NCBI GenBank assembly: GCA_002683735.1
Contig: NYTZ01000152.1
Span: forward strand, 1-6,969
Direction: 5' to 3'
Length of the DNA: 6,969 nt
DNA from: Flavobacteriales bacterium
GTDB lineage: Bacteria; Bacteroidota; Bacteroidia; Flavobacteriales; UA16
This document shows positions 1-6,438 of the stretch, in pieces. The notes beneath the pieces were generated by a model that was not told the origin of the DNA, did not search any database, and saw only the letters and a program-made list of their open reading frames with translations. How positions within the stretch are numbered: the stretch's first letter is position 1; each line of letters starts with the position of its first letter. A program made the position numbers and the translations under genes.

Positions 1-978
1 GAATTCCTCCTGGGCGCCCTGAATGTGGTCACCGGCGTGTCGGGGTCCGGAAAGAGCACCCTGGTCAAGCGCATCCTTCACCCCTTGCTGAGCCGCGCCT
101 TGGGCCTTGGCGGAGACCGCCCCGGCATCAGTGATGGCCTCCGGGGAGACATCGACCGGATCGAGGGCGTGGAGTTCGTGGACCAGAACCCCATCGGCAA
201 GAGCAGCCGGTCCAACCCGGCCACCTACGTCAAAGCGTGGGACGACGTCCGCAACCTGTTCGCCGCCCAACCCCTCGCCCGCAACCGTGGCTACAAACCA
301 TCGGTGTTCAGCTTCAATACCAGCGGGGGGCGTTGCGAAACCTGCGAGGGCGAGGGCCGTGTGTCCATCGGCATGCAATTCATGGCCGATGTCACCCTCA
401 CCTGTGACGCGTGCAAGGGCCGTCGCTTCACGGATGCAGTGTTGGAGATCACGGTGGATGGCCACAACATCCACGACATCCTCAATATGACCGTGGCAGA
501 TGCCTCCGCCTTCTTCGCCAACCGCCCCAAACCCACAGCAGCGGAAAGGGGAATCGTCCGCAAGCTCGCCCCCCTGCTCGAAGTGGGACTCGGGTATGTC
601 ACCATCGGACAGAGCGCTACGACTTTGAGTGGCGGGGAGGCGCAGCGCATCAAACTGGGGGCCTTCCTGGCCAAGGGGGACCGGGTCGGTCACACCGTGT
701 TCATTTTTGACGAACCCACCACCGGCCTTCACTTCCACGATGTGGCCCAGCTCATCGAGGCCTTTGAAGCCCTGATTCGACAAGGGCACACCATCATCTG
801 CGTAGAGCACAACCTCGATATCATGGCGGCTGCAGACCGGATCATCGACCTCGGACCTGGCGGTGGAAGACATGGGGGCAAGCGGGTCGCCATGGGGACT
901 CCGGAGGAAGTGGCACAATCCGTGCAATCGGTGACGGCAACGTTCCTCCGGGACCGCATCACTGCTCACAACCATTGA
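1..978 (+). CDS. uvrA: UvrABC excinuclease ATPase subunit UvrA, C-terminal part (5' end outside window)
   Basis: UvrA is the damage-recognition ATPase of nucleotide excision repair; it acts in the cytoplasm as a dimer that loads UvrB on DNA lesions. The frame is open from base 1, so the gene enters from the left; 325 codons are present of a protein usually about 940 aa. Numbering from base 1, one sees the Walker A of the second ABC module (GVSGSGKST, residues 12-20), the conserved SNPATY segment, a zinc finger with cysteines at 112, 115, 135 and 138 (CxxC-19-CxxC, the same spacing as I recall for E. coli UvrA), the ABC signature LSGGEAQR (209-216), Walker B with catalytic Glu ([13 protein letters not shown]238) and the H-loop His (VEHN, H270). 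All key residues are intact and the C-terminus ends at a normal place. The stop lies one base before the msrB ATG, so the two genes are probably co-transcribed. Certain as to family; a UvrA paralogue cannot be excluded without the N-terminus. Confidence 0.97.
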   Translation, partial: EFLLGALNVVTGVSGSGKSTLVKRILHPLLSRALGLGGDRPGISDGLRGDIDRIEGVEFVDQNPIGKSSRSNPATYVKAWDDVRNLFAAQPLARNRGYKPSVFSFNTSGGRCETCEGEGRVSIGMQFMADVTLTCDACKGRRFTDAVLEITVDGHNIHDILNMTVADASAFFANRPKPTAAERGIVRKLAPLLEVGLGYVTIGQSATTLSGGEAQRIKLGAFLAKGDRVGHTVFIFDEPTTGLHFHDVAQLIEAFEALIRQGHTIICVEHNLDIMAAADRIIDLGPGGGRHGGKRVAMGTPEEVAQSVQSVTATFLRDRITAHNH

Positions 979-979
979 C

Positions 980-1516
980 ATGAACACTACCTTCTACTGC
1001 TCCCTCGCAGCCGTACTGGCGGCCACCGCCATCCTCTCTAGTTGCAGTGCCCAAGACCCTCGAACACCCGAAGAAGACGGGGCCAAAAACGACTCCATCA
1101 CCGTCCAGAAATCCGAGGCGGAATGGAAGGAAGAGCTGCCCCACATGGCGTGCTTCGTCCTGCGCGAAAAGGGCACGGAGCGCGCCTTCACCGGTGAATT
1201 CTGGGACCACCACGAGAAAGGGGTCTACCGCTGCGCCGGCTGCCAACAGGCGCTCTTCGACTCGGACCACAAATTCGAATCGGGCACCGGGTGGCCGAGC
1301 TTCTTCCAACCTGCGGAGGGCTCAGCGGTGACCGAGGAAGCCGACGACAGCTGGGGCATGCACCGGGTTGAAGTCCTGTGCTCCGCTTGCGGCGGACATC
1401 TCGGCCACGTCTTCGACGATGGCCCCCAGCCCACCGGCCTCCGGTACTGCATCAACTCTGCAGCCCTCAAGTTTGACAAAAGCGACACCCAGATAGAAGG
1501 GGGGGCTTACGATTGA
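980..1516 (+). CDS. msrB: Peptide-methionine (R)-S-oxide reductase MsrB, predicted lipoprotein
   Basis: MsrB reduces the R epimer of methionine sulfoxide in oxidised proteins. The 178-aa product starts with a lipoprotein signal peptide: hydrophobic residues 8-19, then lipobox LSSC with the lipidated Cys at 22, followed by a hydrophilic linker to about residue 45. It should therefore be membrane-anchored outside the cytoplasm. The MsrB domain (about 47-168) shows [10 protein letters not shown] (64-73), the zinc-binding pairs C85/C88 and C134/C137, GWPSFF (104-109), [11 protein letters not shown] (139-149) and the catalytic Cys at 157 in RYCINSAAL. The usual resolving Cys position (SGCGWPSF) is Thr103 here; the only other cysteine in the mature domain is C58. 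ATG 980 is chosen because it gives the complete lipoprotein signal and sits one base after the uvrA stop (TGA-C-ATG), suggesting translational coupling. No Shine-Dalgarno is visible. A hairpin terminator follows 42 bases after the stop. Family assignment is firm; the location is a prediction. Confidence 0.95.
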   Translation: MNTTFYCSLAAVLAATAILSSCSAQDPRTPEEDGAKNDSITVQKSEAEWKEELPHMACFVLREKGTERAFTGEFWDHHEKGVYRCAGCQQALFDSDHKFESGTGWPSFFQPAEGSAVTEEADDSWGMHRVEVLCSACGGHLGHVFDDGPQPTGLRYCINSAALKFDKSDTQIEGGAYD

Positions 1517-1558
1517 CGTCGCCCCTGAACCTATTCTGGCTTGACATTCATGACATGC

Positions 1559-1585
1559 AAAACGGCGCCCGATGGGCGCCGTTTT
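1559..1585. terminator. Bidirectional intrinsic terminator between convergent genes
   Basis: A perfect 12-bp inverted repeat (1559-1570 pairing with 1574-1585) has a 3-base loop GAT. The stem is GC-rich (CGGCGCCC) with four A at one end and four T at the other, so each strand reads as a stable hairpin running into a T-tract. It sits 42 bases after the msrB stop and 22 bases after the end of the oppositely oriented 210-aa gene, the expected place for a terminator shared by both operons. The rest of the 91-bp gap shows nothing else. Confidence 0.9.
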
Positions 1586-1607
1586 CAATGCTGGACCCCA
1601 AAGGGCT

Positions 1608-2240
1608 TCAGCGAATGTTCAACTCAATGCCTCGGACGTCGATCAAACGCGAGATGAGGCTGTCCGGGTTTTGGGCCCGCTCCTCCGCGTCGCGCAACGG
1701 CAAGGGGCGGGTCCGGCCATGCAAGTTGATACGGCCGGTGACCTCCCCTTCCGTGGTGAGCTGCATCAAAAGCAGCTTTCCATCGGGTCCTGCTGCAGCC
1801 TGGCGCATGTCCGGGGTGACGAACCAGGCGCCGTTGTCGGTGTACAGGCGGCTGCCAGTCTCGAACTCGCTGAAGTCCATCAGAAATGCCGTGAGGGCGT
1901 TCATGTAGTTGTCCTCGTAACCGATGGTCACCCAACTGTCGTATTGCAAGCCGTCGGTTGATTCCTGCACTAGGGAACGCTGCAACTCGTTGGCAGCATT
2001 GGTCCCCTTCGGGTGCTGAAAGAACGGGGCCGTGCTTTTCACCTCAAGGTAATCCTCTCCATCTCCGAAGACAGCGTCGATGACATCGCCCTCAGCCTCC
2101 ATTTGGGCGTAGATGCGATAGGTCTTGCCCGGCACCGTGCCTCGGTTGTCCACCTCTTCGACAACAAGAGATTGGAATTGGGCGGAAGCAGCCGTGGCGG
2201 CGATCAGGCCGAGACAGGCCAGGAAAATGCGGTTTGCCAT
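1608..2240 (-). CDS. Small secreted protein sharing a domain with the N-terminus of the large T9SS cargo
   Basis: This 210-aa protein has a clear Sec signal peptide (MANRIFLACL..., cleavage likely after ASA at 20 or just beyond). I do not recognise a named family. Residues about 24-175 (bases 1716-2171) align by eye with the N-terminal domain of the 1049-aa protein encoded two genes upstream: VPGKTYRIYA (36-45) matches VPAGFRRYRLYA, FGDG (58-61) matches AADAG, STAPFF (69-74) matches SSPLF, LQYDSWVT (98-105) matches LQYDTWWT, and LLLMQLTT (156-163) matches ALIGQITT. The mature protein has no cysteine, unlike its larger relative. The last 35 residues are charged and are not a T9SS sorting domain (no CHU_C motifs, and too short), so without another route the product should stay in the periplasm. 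ATG 2240 follows the porP/sprF-like stop by 3 bases, so this is the third gene of an operon. Function is unknown; an accessory or partner of the large protein is inference. Confidence 0.9.
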   Translation of the reverse strand: MANRIFLACLGLIAATAASAQFQSLVVEEVDNRGTVPGKTYRIYAQMEAEGDVIDAVFGDGEDYLEVKSTAPFFQHPKGTNAANELQRSLVQESTDGLQYDSWVTIGYEDNYMNALTAFLMDFSEFETGSRLYTDNGAWFVTPDMRQAAAGPDGKLLLMQLTTEGEVTGRINLHGRTRPLPLRDAEERAQNPDSLISRLIDVRGIELNIR

Positions 2241-2243
2241 GGG

Positions 2244-3224
2244 TCAGTTGCGGATGATGAGGTTTCGATCGAGAATGCGTCCTCCGAAGCCGCGGCTGGA
2301 GAATCCAGCACCACGTCGGGGGATCACATAAGATACGGTGATTTCGTGCGTGTTGGGACTCAAGTTGCCGGCGCGACCGGTGCCAGCATCGTAGGCATAG
2401 CCCACTTGAATGTCCTGGAAAATGGCGCCGGCAGACAGGATGAAGGCATCGCCTTGACGGAATCCCAGGCCACCCCAGTAGCGGTTCTGGAAGAAAGCGC
2501 GGGCATGGAGGTCGAGCTGGACCGGCGTGATTTCAGTGAACCGGAGCATGACGGCGGGCTGAACCTTCCAGTCTTGATCGATGTTATAATCGTAACGTCC
2601 GGTCAGCGCGTAGTGGCGGACTCCGCGGTTTCGGGTGTTCGTCGGCTCCGACTCCAAGCCGAACGGTGTCTGCATCAGGTTGGACACAGCCAATCCGAAC
2701 TGATAGAATTCTCCAAAGACCATCAAACCGAAGCGGGCGTCAAAGGCAAAACTGCTCTCCACTGCTCCCGTGATGGCAGGGTCATCGGGCTGCCAAAGGT
2801 TCAGATCCGTACCATCAAAACGGGTATTGCGTCCCACGAGGCCAATGCCGAAGGCCACAGCATCCTGATTGTTCAGGTCCACCGTGTACGTTCCGGCCAG
2901 CTCCAACCCCGTCCTACGGAAAGCCCCGCCTTGGTCATCGCGTTCGACGGCCAAGCCGATTCCAAAACGGTTGGGCAAACTGGACGTGACGGTGACGGAG
3001 CTCGTAGAAGGCGCTCCCTGGAAACCCACCCACTGTTCGCGGTGGCTCAGCGAGGAAAAGGTACCCAGCTCCGTGCCTGCAAAAGCCGGGTTTACGAGAA
3101 ACGGATTCTGGACGAATTGACTGTGCCGGCTCAGCTGCTGGGCCTCCACCTTAGAGATGGAGAAGACCAGCAGAACGGCAGAACAGGCCAAGGCCTGAAT
3201 GGAAAGGAAGTGTCTTCGGCGCAT
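2244..3224 (-). CDS. PorP/SprF-family type IX secretion outer-membrane protein
   Basis: PorP/SprF proteins are outer-membrane beta-barrels of the type IX secretion system; in Flavobacterium johnsoniae SprF is needed for secretion of the repetitive adhesin SprB. The 326-aa product has a Sec signal peptide (three Arg, a hydrophobic run at 7-22, cleavage after VEA, about residue 28). Family hallmarks follow: FLVNPAFAG (42-50), HREQWVGFQGAP (61-72), alternating beta-strand segments with FGIGL and YQFGLAVSNL, GYAYDAGTG (275-283) and the closing strand HEITVSYVI (293-301). A further 25 residues rich in Arg, Gly and Ser (302-326, six Arg and a single Asp) extend past the apparent last strand. Its ATG overlaps the stop of the large upstream gene by one base (TGATG, 3226 down to 3222), which implies translational coupling and a dedicated role in exporting that cargo. 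I give no symbol because the family has many paralogues and this copy cannot be equated with porP or sprF themselves. Confidence 0.95.
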   Translation of the reverse strand: MRRRHFLSIQALACSAVLLVFSISKVEAQQLSRHSQFVQNPFLVNPAFAGTELGTFSSLSHREQWVGFQGAPSTSSVTVTSSLPNRFGIGLAVERDDQGGAFRRTGLELAGTYTVDLNNQDAVAFGIGLVGRNTRFDGTDLNLWQPDDPAITGAVESSFAFDARFGLMVFGEFYQFGLAVSNLMQTPFGLESEPTNTRNRGVRHYALTGRYDYNIDQDWKVQPAVMLRFTEITPVQLDLHARAFFQNRYWGGLGFRQGDAFILSAGAIFQDIQVGYAYDAGTGRAGNLSPNTHEITVSYVIPRRGAGFSSRGFGGRILDRNLIIRN

Positions 3225-6200
3225 CAGTACTTCAGGGTTACAGTTCCCGTGATCGGCTGCGCTCCGGGGAACACAGTGATCACGTAGTAATAGTCACTGG
3301 CGGGAAGCAAGGCTCCATTGAAAGTGCCATCCCACCACGTCGTGCCGGGTTTGGACCGGAACATCAATTGTCCCCAACGGTTGAAGACCTCCACTTCGCT
3401 TTGCGGGAAGAATTCCAGGCCTCCAACCACCCAGCGGTCGTTGATGCCGTCAGCATTGGGCGTGAGTGCGTCCGCAATGAAGAGGCAATCTTCGGTCGGT
3501 TCCACCGTGGCCAGGAACCCAAGGGTACATCCGATGTCATCCGTGACCGTTACGCTGTACACGTCCTCCGAAAGGCCGATCGCAGTGGCAGTGGTTTGTC
3601 CGCCAGCGTCGCTCCACTCATATTGGATGGGCTGTTGCCCGCCCGCAACCGCCGCCGTGGCCGTTCCATCCGAGGTCTGCCAGCAGGTCACTGGTGAGGT
3701 GAAAATCTCCACGACCATGTCCGTCACGATGTCCGCTGCCACGGTAAACGTAGAGTCCGCCGTGCAGCCGGCTGTGTCTGCTGCGGCCACGGAATACTCT
3801 CCCTCGAACAGGTTGAGCACATCGACATCTTCGCCTACGAATTCCCATGCCGTCTCACCAGAACCTCCCACCGTTCCAATGATGGCTACACCGTCATTCA
3901 TACCGGTACAGGTCACATTCTGAATGGTGATGTCAAACAATAACGGGTCAGGCTCCTCTATGGTGACGGTGGTAGAATCCAAGCACTGCTCCTCATCCGA
4001 CAGGTACAAGACATAGGTATCGGCGCAAAGGTTGACCAAGTTGCTGACCACCACGGAGGTGGAATCGCTGATGGTGCCCTGGTATAAGGTCAAGGCTCCC
4101 GTTCCACCAGATACCGCGACTTCGATGCCCCCCGTGCAATCTCCACCACAACCGGGGAAGACGGTGCCGAGGACCTCCACATCAACGGGGTCAGGCTCGG
4201 GAATGGCTACCACAACACTGTCAATGCACCCCAAGGTATCGGCCACCACGAGCGTAAGGCTGTCTCCCCCGAGGTTGAACAGGGTGTCAGGCAAAGTGGG
4301 AAAGACGAACGGCGATATGAGCTCCAGGTCGCCCGATCCACCAACCGCATTGACCACGAGGATGCCATCCCCAGCTCCCGTGCAGGAAATCGGCGTTATA
4401 AAAGGCAGGATCTCGATGTTGGCAGGCTCCTCGATCACGGCCGGGAAGAAGGCGCTCGTACACCCCACACTGTCTTGGACCAAAACATCGTAGGTGCCCG
4501 CAGGGACATCGAAACAAAGTCCATTCACACTGCCTGTCGGCAAGGGAACCAATTGGGGCGTCAAAGGCCCAGTGCCCCCTGTGAGACTGTCCAAACAGAT
4601 TTGGCCATTGTCCGCACCACTGCATGGCACATTGCTCACGGAGAAGGTGAAGTTGATGGTGTCCGGCCCCTGGATAGATAGGGTGTCCACCACTTCACAA
4701 AGGTTGCCGTCCTGCGTGGTGTGGATGTAATCGCCTGGACAGAGTTGACCAGGGTTGGCATCCATCCCATCGAAATCGGTCACGGAAATGACATACGGCA
4801 GGGCGCCACCGTCAATGTTGGCGAGAAGCAGGCCATTGCAGTCGCCCGCACACGCCACATCCGTCACGGCATACGTCACGGCCAAGCCATCAGGCTCTTC
4901 GATTTCCAGGACATCAGAAAGGGTGCAGCCATTCTCGTCCGTCAAGGTGAACGTGTACGTGCCGCTGGGAAGGTCGGCCTGGTCGTATTCCACCGACCCT
5001 TCGAAATCAATCATGACCGCCACTTCGGGCACCTCGAACACGACTGTTCCTGTACCGCCGGCAGCCGTGGCCGTGAAGGTAGCATCGCTGTACCCCGTGC
5101 AGCTCACTTCTGTGCTGGAGAAGTCGAGGAAGAGGGCTTCAGGGCACGAAATGGTGATGGTGGTGTCGGCCATGCACCCTGATGCATCCGTCGTGGTGAT
5201 GGTATACGCACCGTCACCGCCAAAGCACTGAAGCGGACCGAAACAGCCATCTGCATCCGGGGACAGGGTCAAGCCCAGGGCATTCGATGCGGTGGTGGTC
5301 AAGCCCCCCGAGCCCCCCGTCACCTCGTGGCAAATGGTGGCGATGTCATCCGTGCCACACAAGTTGTCCTGCGTCAAGGTCGCGGTCAACCCGATTTCAT
5401 CTGGAGCGACAAAGGTGAAGACCGCCGTGGTGTCCCGGCAGGTGTTCGTGCTGAAGGCCACTGTCTGCGCTGTATCGACCAAGGCTACGTAGTAATCTCC
5501 ATCGGGGATGCCGGAAAAAGTCGGGTTGCCCACTTGCTGTCCGACCAAGACTGGATTTGCCCCGGACACTTCAAAGAGGCTGTACTCCACAGTGGCGTTG
5601 AACGCATCCCCAGCATTGTTCGGAAGCACCTGCACCGTGGCACTGTCTCCAAAGCATTGGATGTCCTCCAACACGCTGAACTGAGGGTCGATCATCGGGG
5701 CGCACAAATCGTTGATCTCGACGAAGCCATCCGTGCAGGAAGTGATCACATCCAATCCGGACTGGAAGGCCACGCAGACGCGGAAAGAGAATGCCTCACA
5801 GGTGGTGATCTGTCCGATAAGGGCACGGTCATTGTTGACTGTGGCATGAATCGGGTCGGCATTGGTGACCAGCAATCCGCCTTGAATCACCTCATCCGAG
5901 CAGGCATTGAATCCCACTGGAAATGTCCCCGGAGGCTCAATCACATTCGTTCCAGGTGTGCTTTCCGCGACGTGCGTCGTCCACCACGTGTCGTACTGCA
6001 ATTCAGGCGAGATGGCGTAGAACCCTGCATTGATGGCAGCGCCGCTGTTGTACCCCGTTGGCGCGAAGAGAGGCGAGGAGAATTCGAAGCATCCGCACCC
6101 TGCATCATAGCCGAAGGCAGGAATGGCGGGGTTGGCGCCCGCATCCGCAGCCACGCCCAACATGATTTCAGCGTTGTCCGGTATGACCGCGTACAGGCGG

Positions 6201-6373
6201 TAGCGACGGAACCCGGCTGGCACATTCATATCGGTTCCGGCAAAGCCGTCATAAAGAACGGTGTCTTGAACGACCTCCACTTCAAGGTCATAATTCACTT
6301 GCGCGTGGGCACTCAAGGTGAACAGAAGGCCCGCTATCAGCGGCAGGAAAGGAAAACGTTGTTGTGCTCCCAT
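3224..6373 (-). CDS. Large secreted repeat protein with T9SS type B (gliding motility-associated) C-terminal domain
   Basis: This 1049-aa protein is a predicted cell-surface or secreted filament-like protein exported by T9SS. In order: Sec signal peptide (1-25, ending SAHAQ); an N-terminal domain (about 26-215) shared with the 210-aa protein of the same operon; about nine SprB-type repeats of 70-90 residues (233-960), each with a V.C.G...G...GG.G...G.Y...V.D..GC pattern; and a gliding motility-associated C-terminal sorting domain (964-1049). The start at 6373 gives the signal peptide its normal position; its ATG is preceded by an A-rich stretch (CCAAAAACC), the usual Bacteroidota initiation context. 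Extending upstream to 6472 would put 33 non-signal residues in front and overlap the divergent truC. Composition is extreme: only two lysines (1008, 1048) and ten arginines overall, and none of either between 313 and 980. The protein has 36 cysteines, mostly in regularly spaced pairs. It is far shorter than F. johnsoniae SprB, and adhesion or motility is an inference from architecture only. Confidence 0.95.
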   Translation of the reverse strand: MGAQQRFPFLPLIAGLLFTLSAHAQVNYDLEVEVVQDTVLYDGFAGTDMNVPAGFRRYRLYAVIPDNAEIMLGVAADAGANPAIPAFGYDAGCGCFEFSSPLFAPTGYNSGAAINAGFYAISPELQYDTWWTTHVAESTPGTNVIEPPGTFPVGFNACSDEVIQGGLLVTNADPIHATVNNDRALIGQITTCEAFSFRVCVAFQSGLDVITSCTDGFVEINDLCAPMIDPQFSVLEDIQCFGDSATVQVLPNNAGDAFNATVEYSLFEVSGANPVLVGQQVGNPTFSGIPDGDYYVALVDTAQTVAFSTNTCRDTTAVFTFVAPDEIGLTATLTQDNLCGTDDIATICHEVTGGSGGLTTTASNALGLTLSPDADGCFGPLQCFGGDGAYTITTTDASGCMADTTITISCPEALFLDFSSTEVSCTGYSDATFTATAAGGTGTVVFEVPEVAVMIDFEGSVEYDQADLPSGTYTFTLTDENGCTLSDVLEIEEPDGLAVTYAVTDVACAGDCNGLLLANIDGGALPYVISVTDFDGMDANPGQLCPGDYIHTTQDGNLCEVVDTLSIQGPDTINFTFSVSNVPCSGADNGQICLDSLTGGTGPLTPQLVPLPTGSVNGLCFDVPAGTYDVLVQDSVGCTSAFFPAVIEEPANIEILPFITPISCTGAGDGILVVNAVGGSGDLELISPFVFPTLPDTLFNLGGDSLTLVVADTLGCIDSVVVAIPEPDPVDVEVLGTVFPGCGGDCTGGIEVAVSGGTGALTLYQGTISDSTSVVVSNLVNLCADTYVLYLSDEEQCLDSTTVTIEEPDPLLFDITIQNVTCTGMNDGVAIIGTVGGSGETAWEFVGEDVDVLNLFEGEYSVAAADTAGCTADSTFTVAADIVTDMVVEIFTSPVTCWQTSDGTATAAVAGGQQPIQYEWSDAGGQTTATAIGLSEDVYSVTVTDDIGCTLGFLATVEPTEDCLFIADALTPNADGINDRWVVGGLEFFPQSEVEVFNRWGQLMFRSKPGTTWWDGTFNGALLPASDYYYVITVFPGAQPITGTVTLKY
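3227..3484 (-). other. Gliding motility-associated (CHU_C / T9SS type B) C-terminal sorting domain
   Basis: Residues 964-1049 of the large protein. The diagnostic sequence is all present: LTPNADGIND (970-979), VEVFNRWGQ (994-1002), WWDGTFNG (1013-1020), LPASDYYYVI (1023-1032) and a final TGTVTLKY. The domain directs export through the type IX system; type B domains are typically paired with a PorP/SprF protein, which is encoded by the next gene. The end of the domain is the end of the protein, as expected. Confidence 0.93.
3494..5677 (-). repeat. About nine tandem, diverged SprB-like protein repeats
   Basis: Approximate units (bases on the + strand, N- to C-terminal): 5677-5399, 5389-5141, 5128-4889, 4882-4664, 4657-4424, 4420-4187, 4186-3944, 3943-3734 and 3718-3494. 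Each starts with a strand ending in Cys-x-Gly (for example VSCTG, ISCTG, VTCTG), has a GG.G turn in the middle, and ends with G.Y.....D..GC and often a (E/P)EPD linker. The first two units are the most diverged. The DNA copies have drifted far apart, so recombination between units should be limited. The pattern matches SprB-type surface repeats of Bacteroidota, which are usually extended beta-sandwich strings. Confidence 0.8.
5729..6298 (-). other. N-terminal domain of the large cargo, homologous to the third gene of the operon
   Basis: Residues about 26-215 of the 1049-aa protein. Landmarks are VPAGFRRYRLYA (51-62), FEFSSPLFAP (96-105), LQYDTWWTTH (125-134), GGLLVTNADP (165-174) and ALIGQITT (184-191), each with a counterpart in the same order in the 210-aa protein at 1716-2171. 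This version adds cysteines (93, 95, 158, 192, 200, 213) missing from the small protein. I cannot name a family for it; it looks beta-rich. Boundaries are approximate and set where SprB-like repeats begin. Confidence 0.7.
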
Positions 6374-6438
6374 GGTTTTTGGTCCGGTACTTTGCGTCGA
6401 CAGGCCATCGCCGCGTCCTTCGGAGGGAGCGCAAAATA
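6374..6438. promoter_or_regulatory. Divergent intergenic region, presumed promoters for the T9SS cargo operon and truC
   Basis: Only 65 bp separate the two divergent starts, so both promoters must lie here or reach into the genes. Weak matches to the Bacteroidota -7 element (TAnnTTTG) are TACTTTGC at 6388-6395 for the + strand and TATTTTGC (reverse strand, 6438-6431) for the operon; both are one base short of the consensus spacing and neither has a convincing -33 TTG at the right distance. GGAGGG at 6422-6427, 11 bases before the truC ATG, could act as a Shine-Dalgarno, unusual for this phylum. A five-A run (reverse strand, 6380-6376) precedes the cargo ATG. The promoter calls are tentative. 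Confidence 0.35.

Noticed and set aside
1..6. GAATTC (EcoRI site) at the first base, which could suggest a cloning junction
   Set aside because: The site is in frame within UvrA, encodes plausible residues, and the same hexamer occurs uncut elsewhere in the window (for example at 1196 and 3839), so it may be coincidental.
1541..1560. Imperfect palindrome around TCATGA just before the terminator
   Set aside because: The arms match only in part and overlap the base of the terminator hairpin; it sits at the end of convergent genes where an operator would have no promoter to control.
2013..3287. A 424-codon open frame on the + strand across the porP/sprF-like gene
   Set aside because: It lies antisense to two genes with clear family motifs and signal peptides, and its own translation has no signal peptide or recognisable domain. 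Long antisense frames are expected in GC-rich coding DNA.
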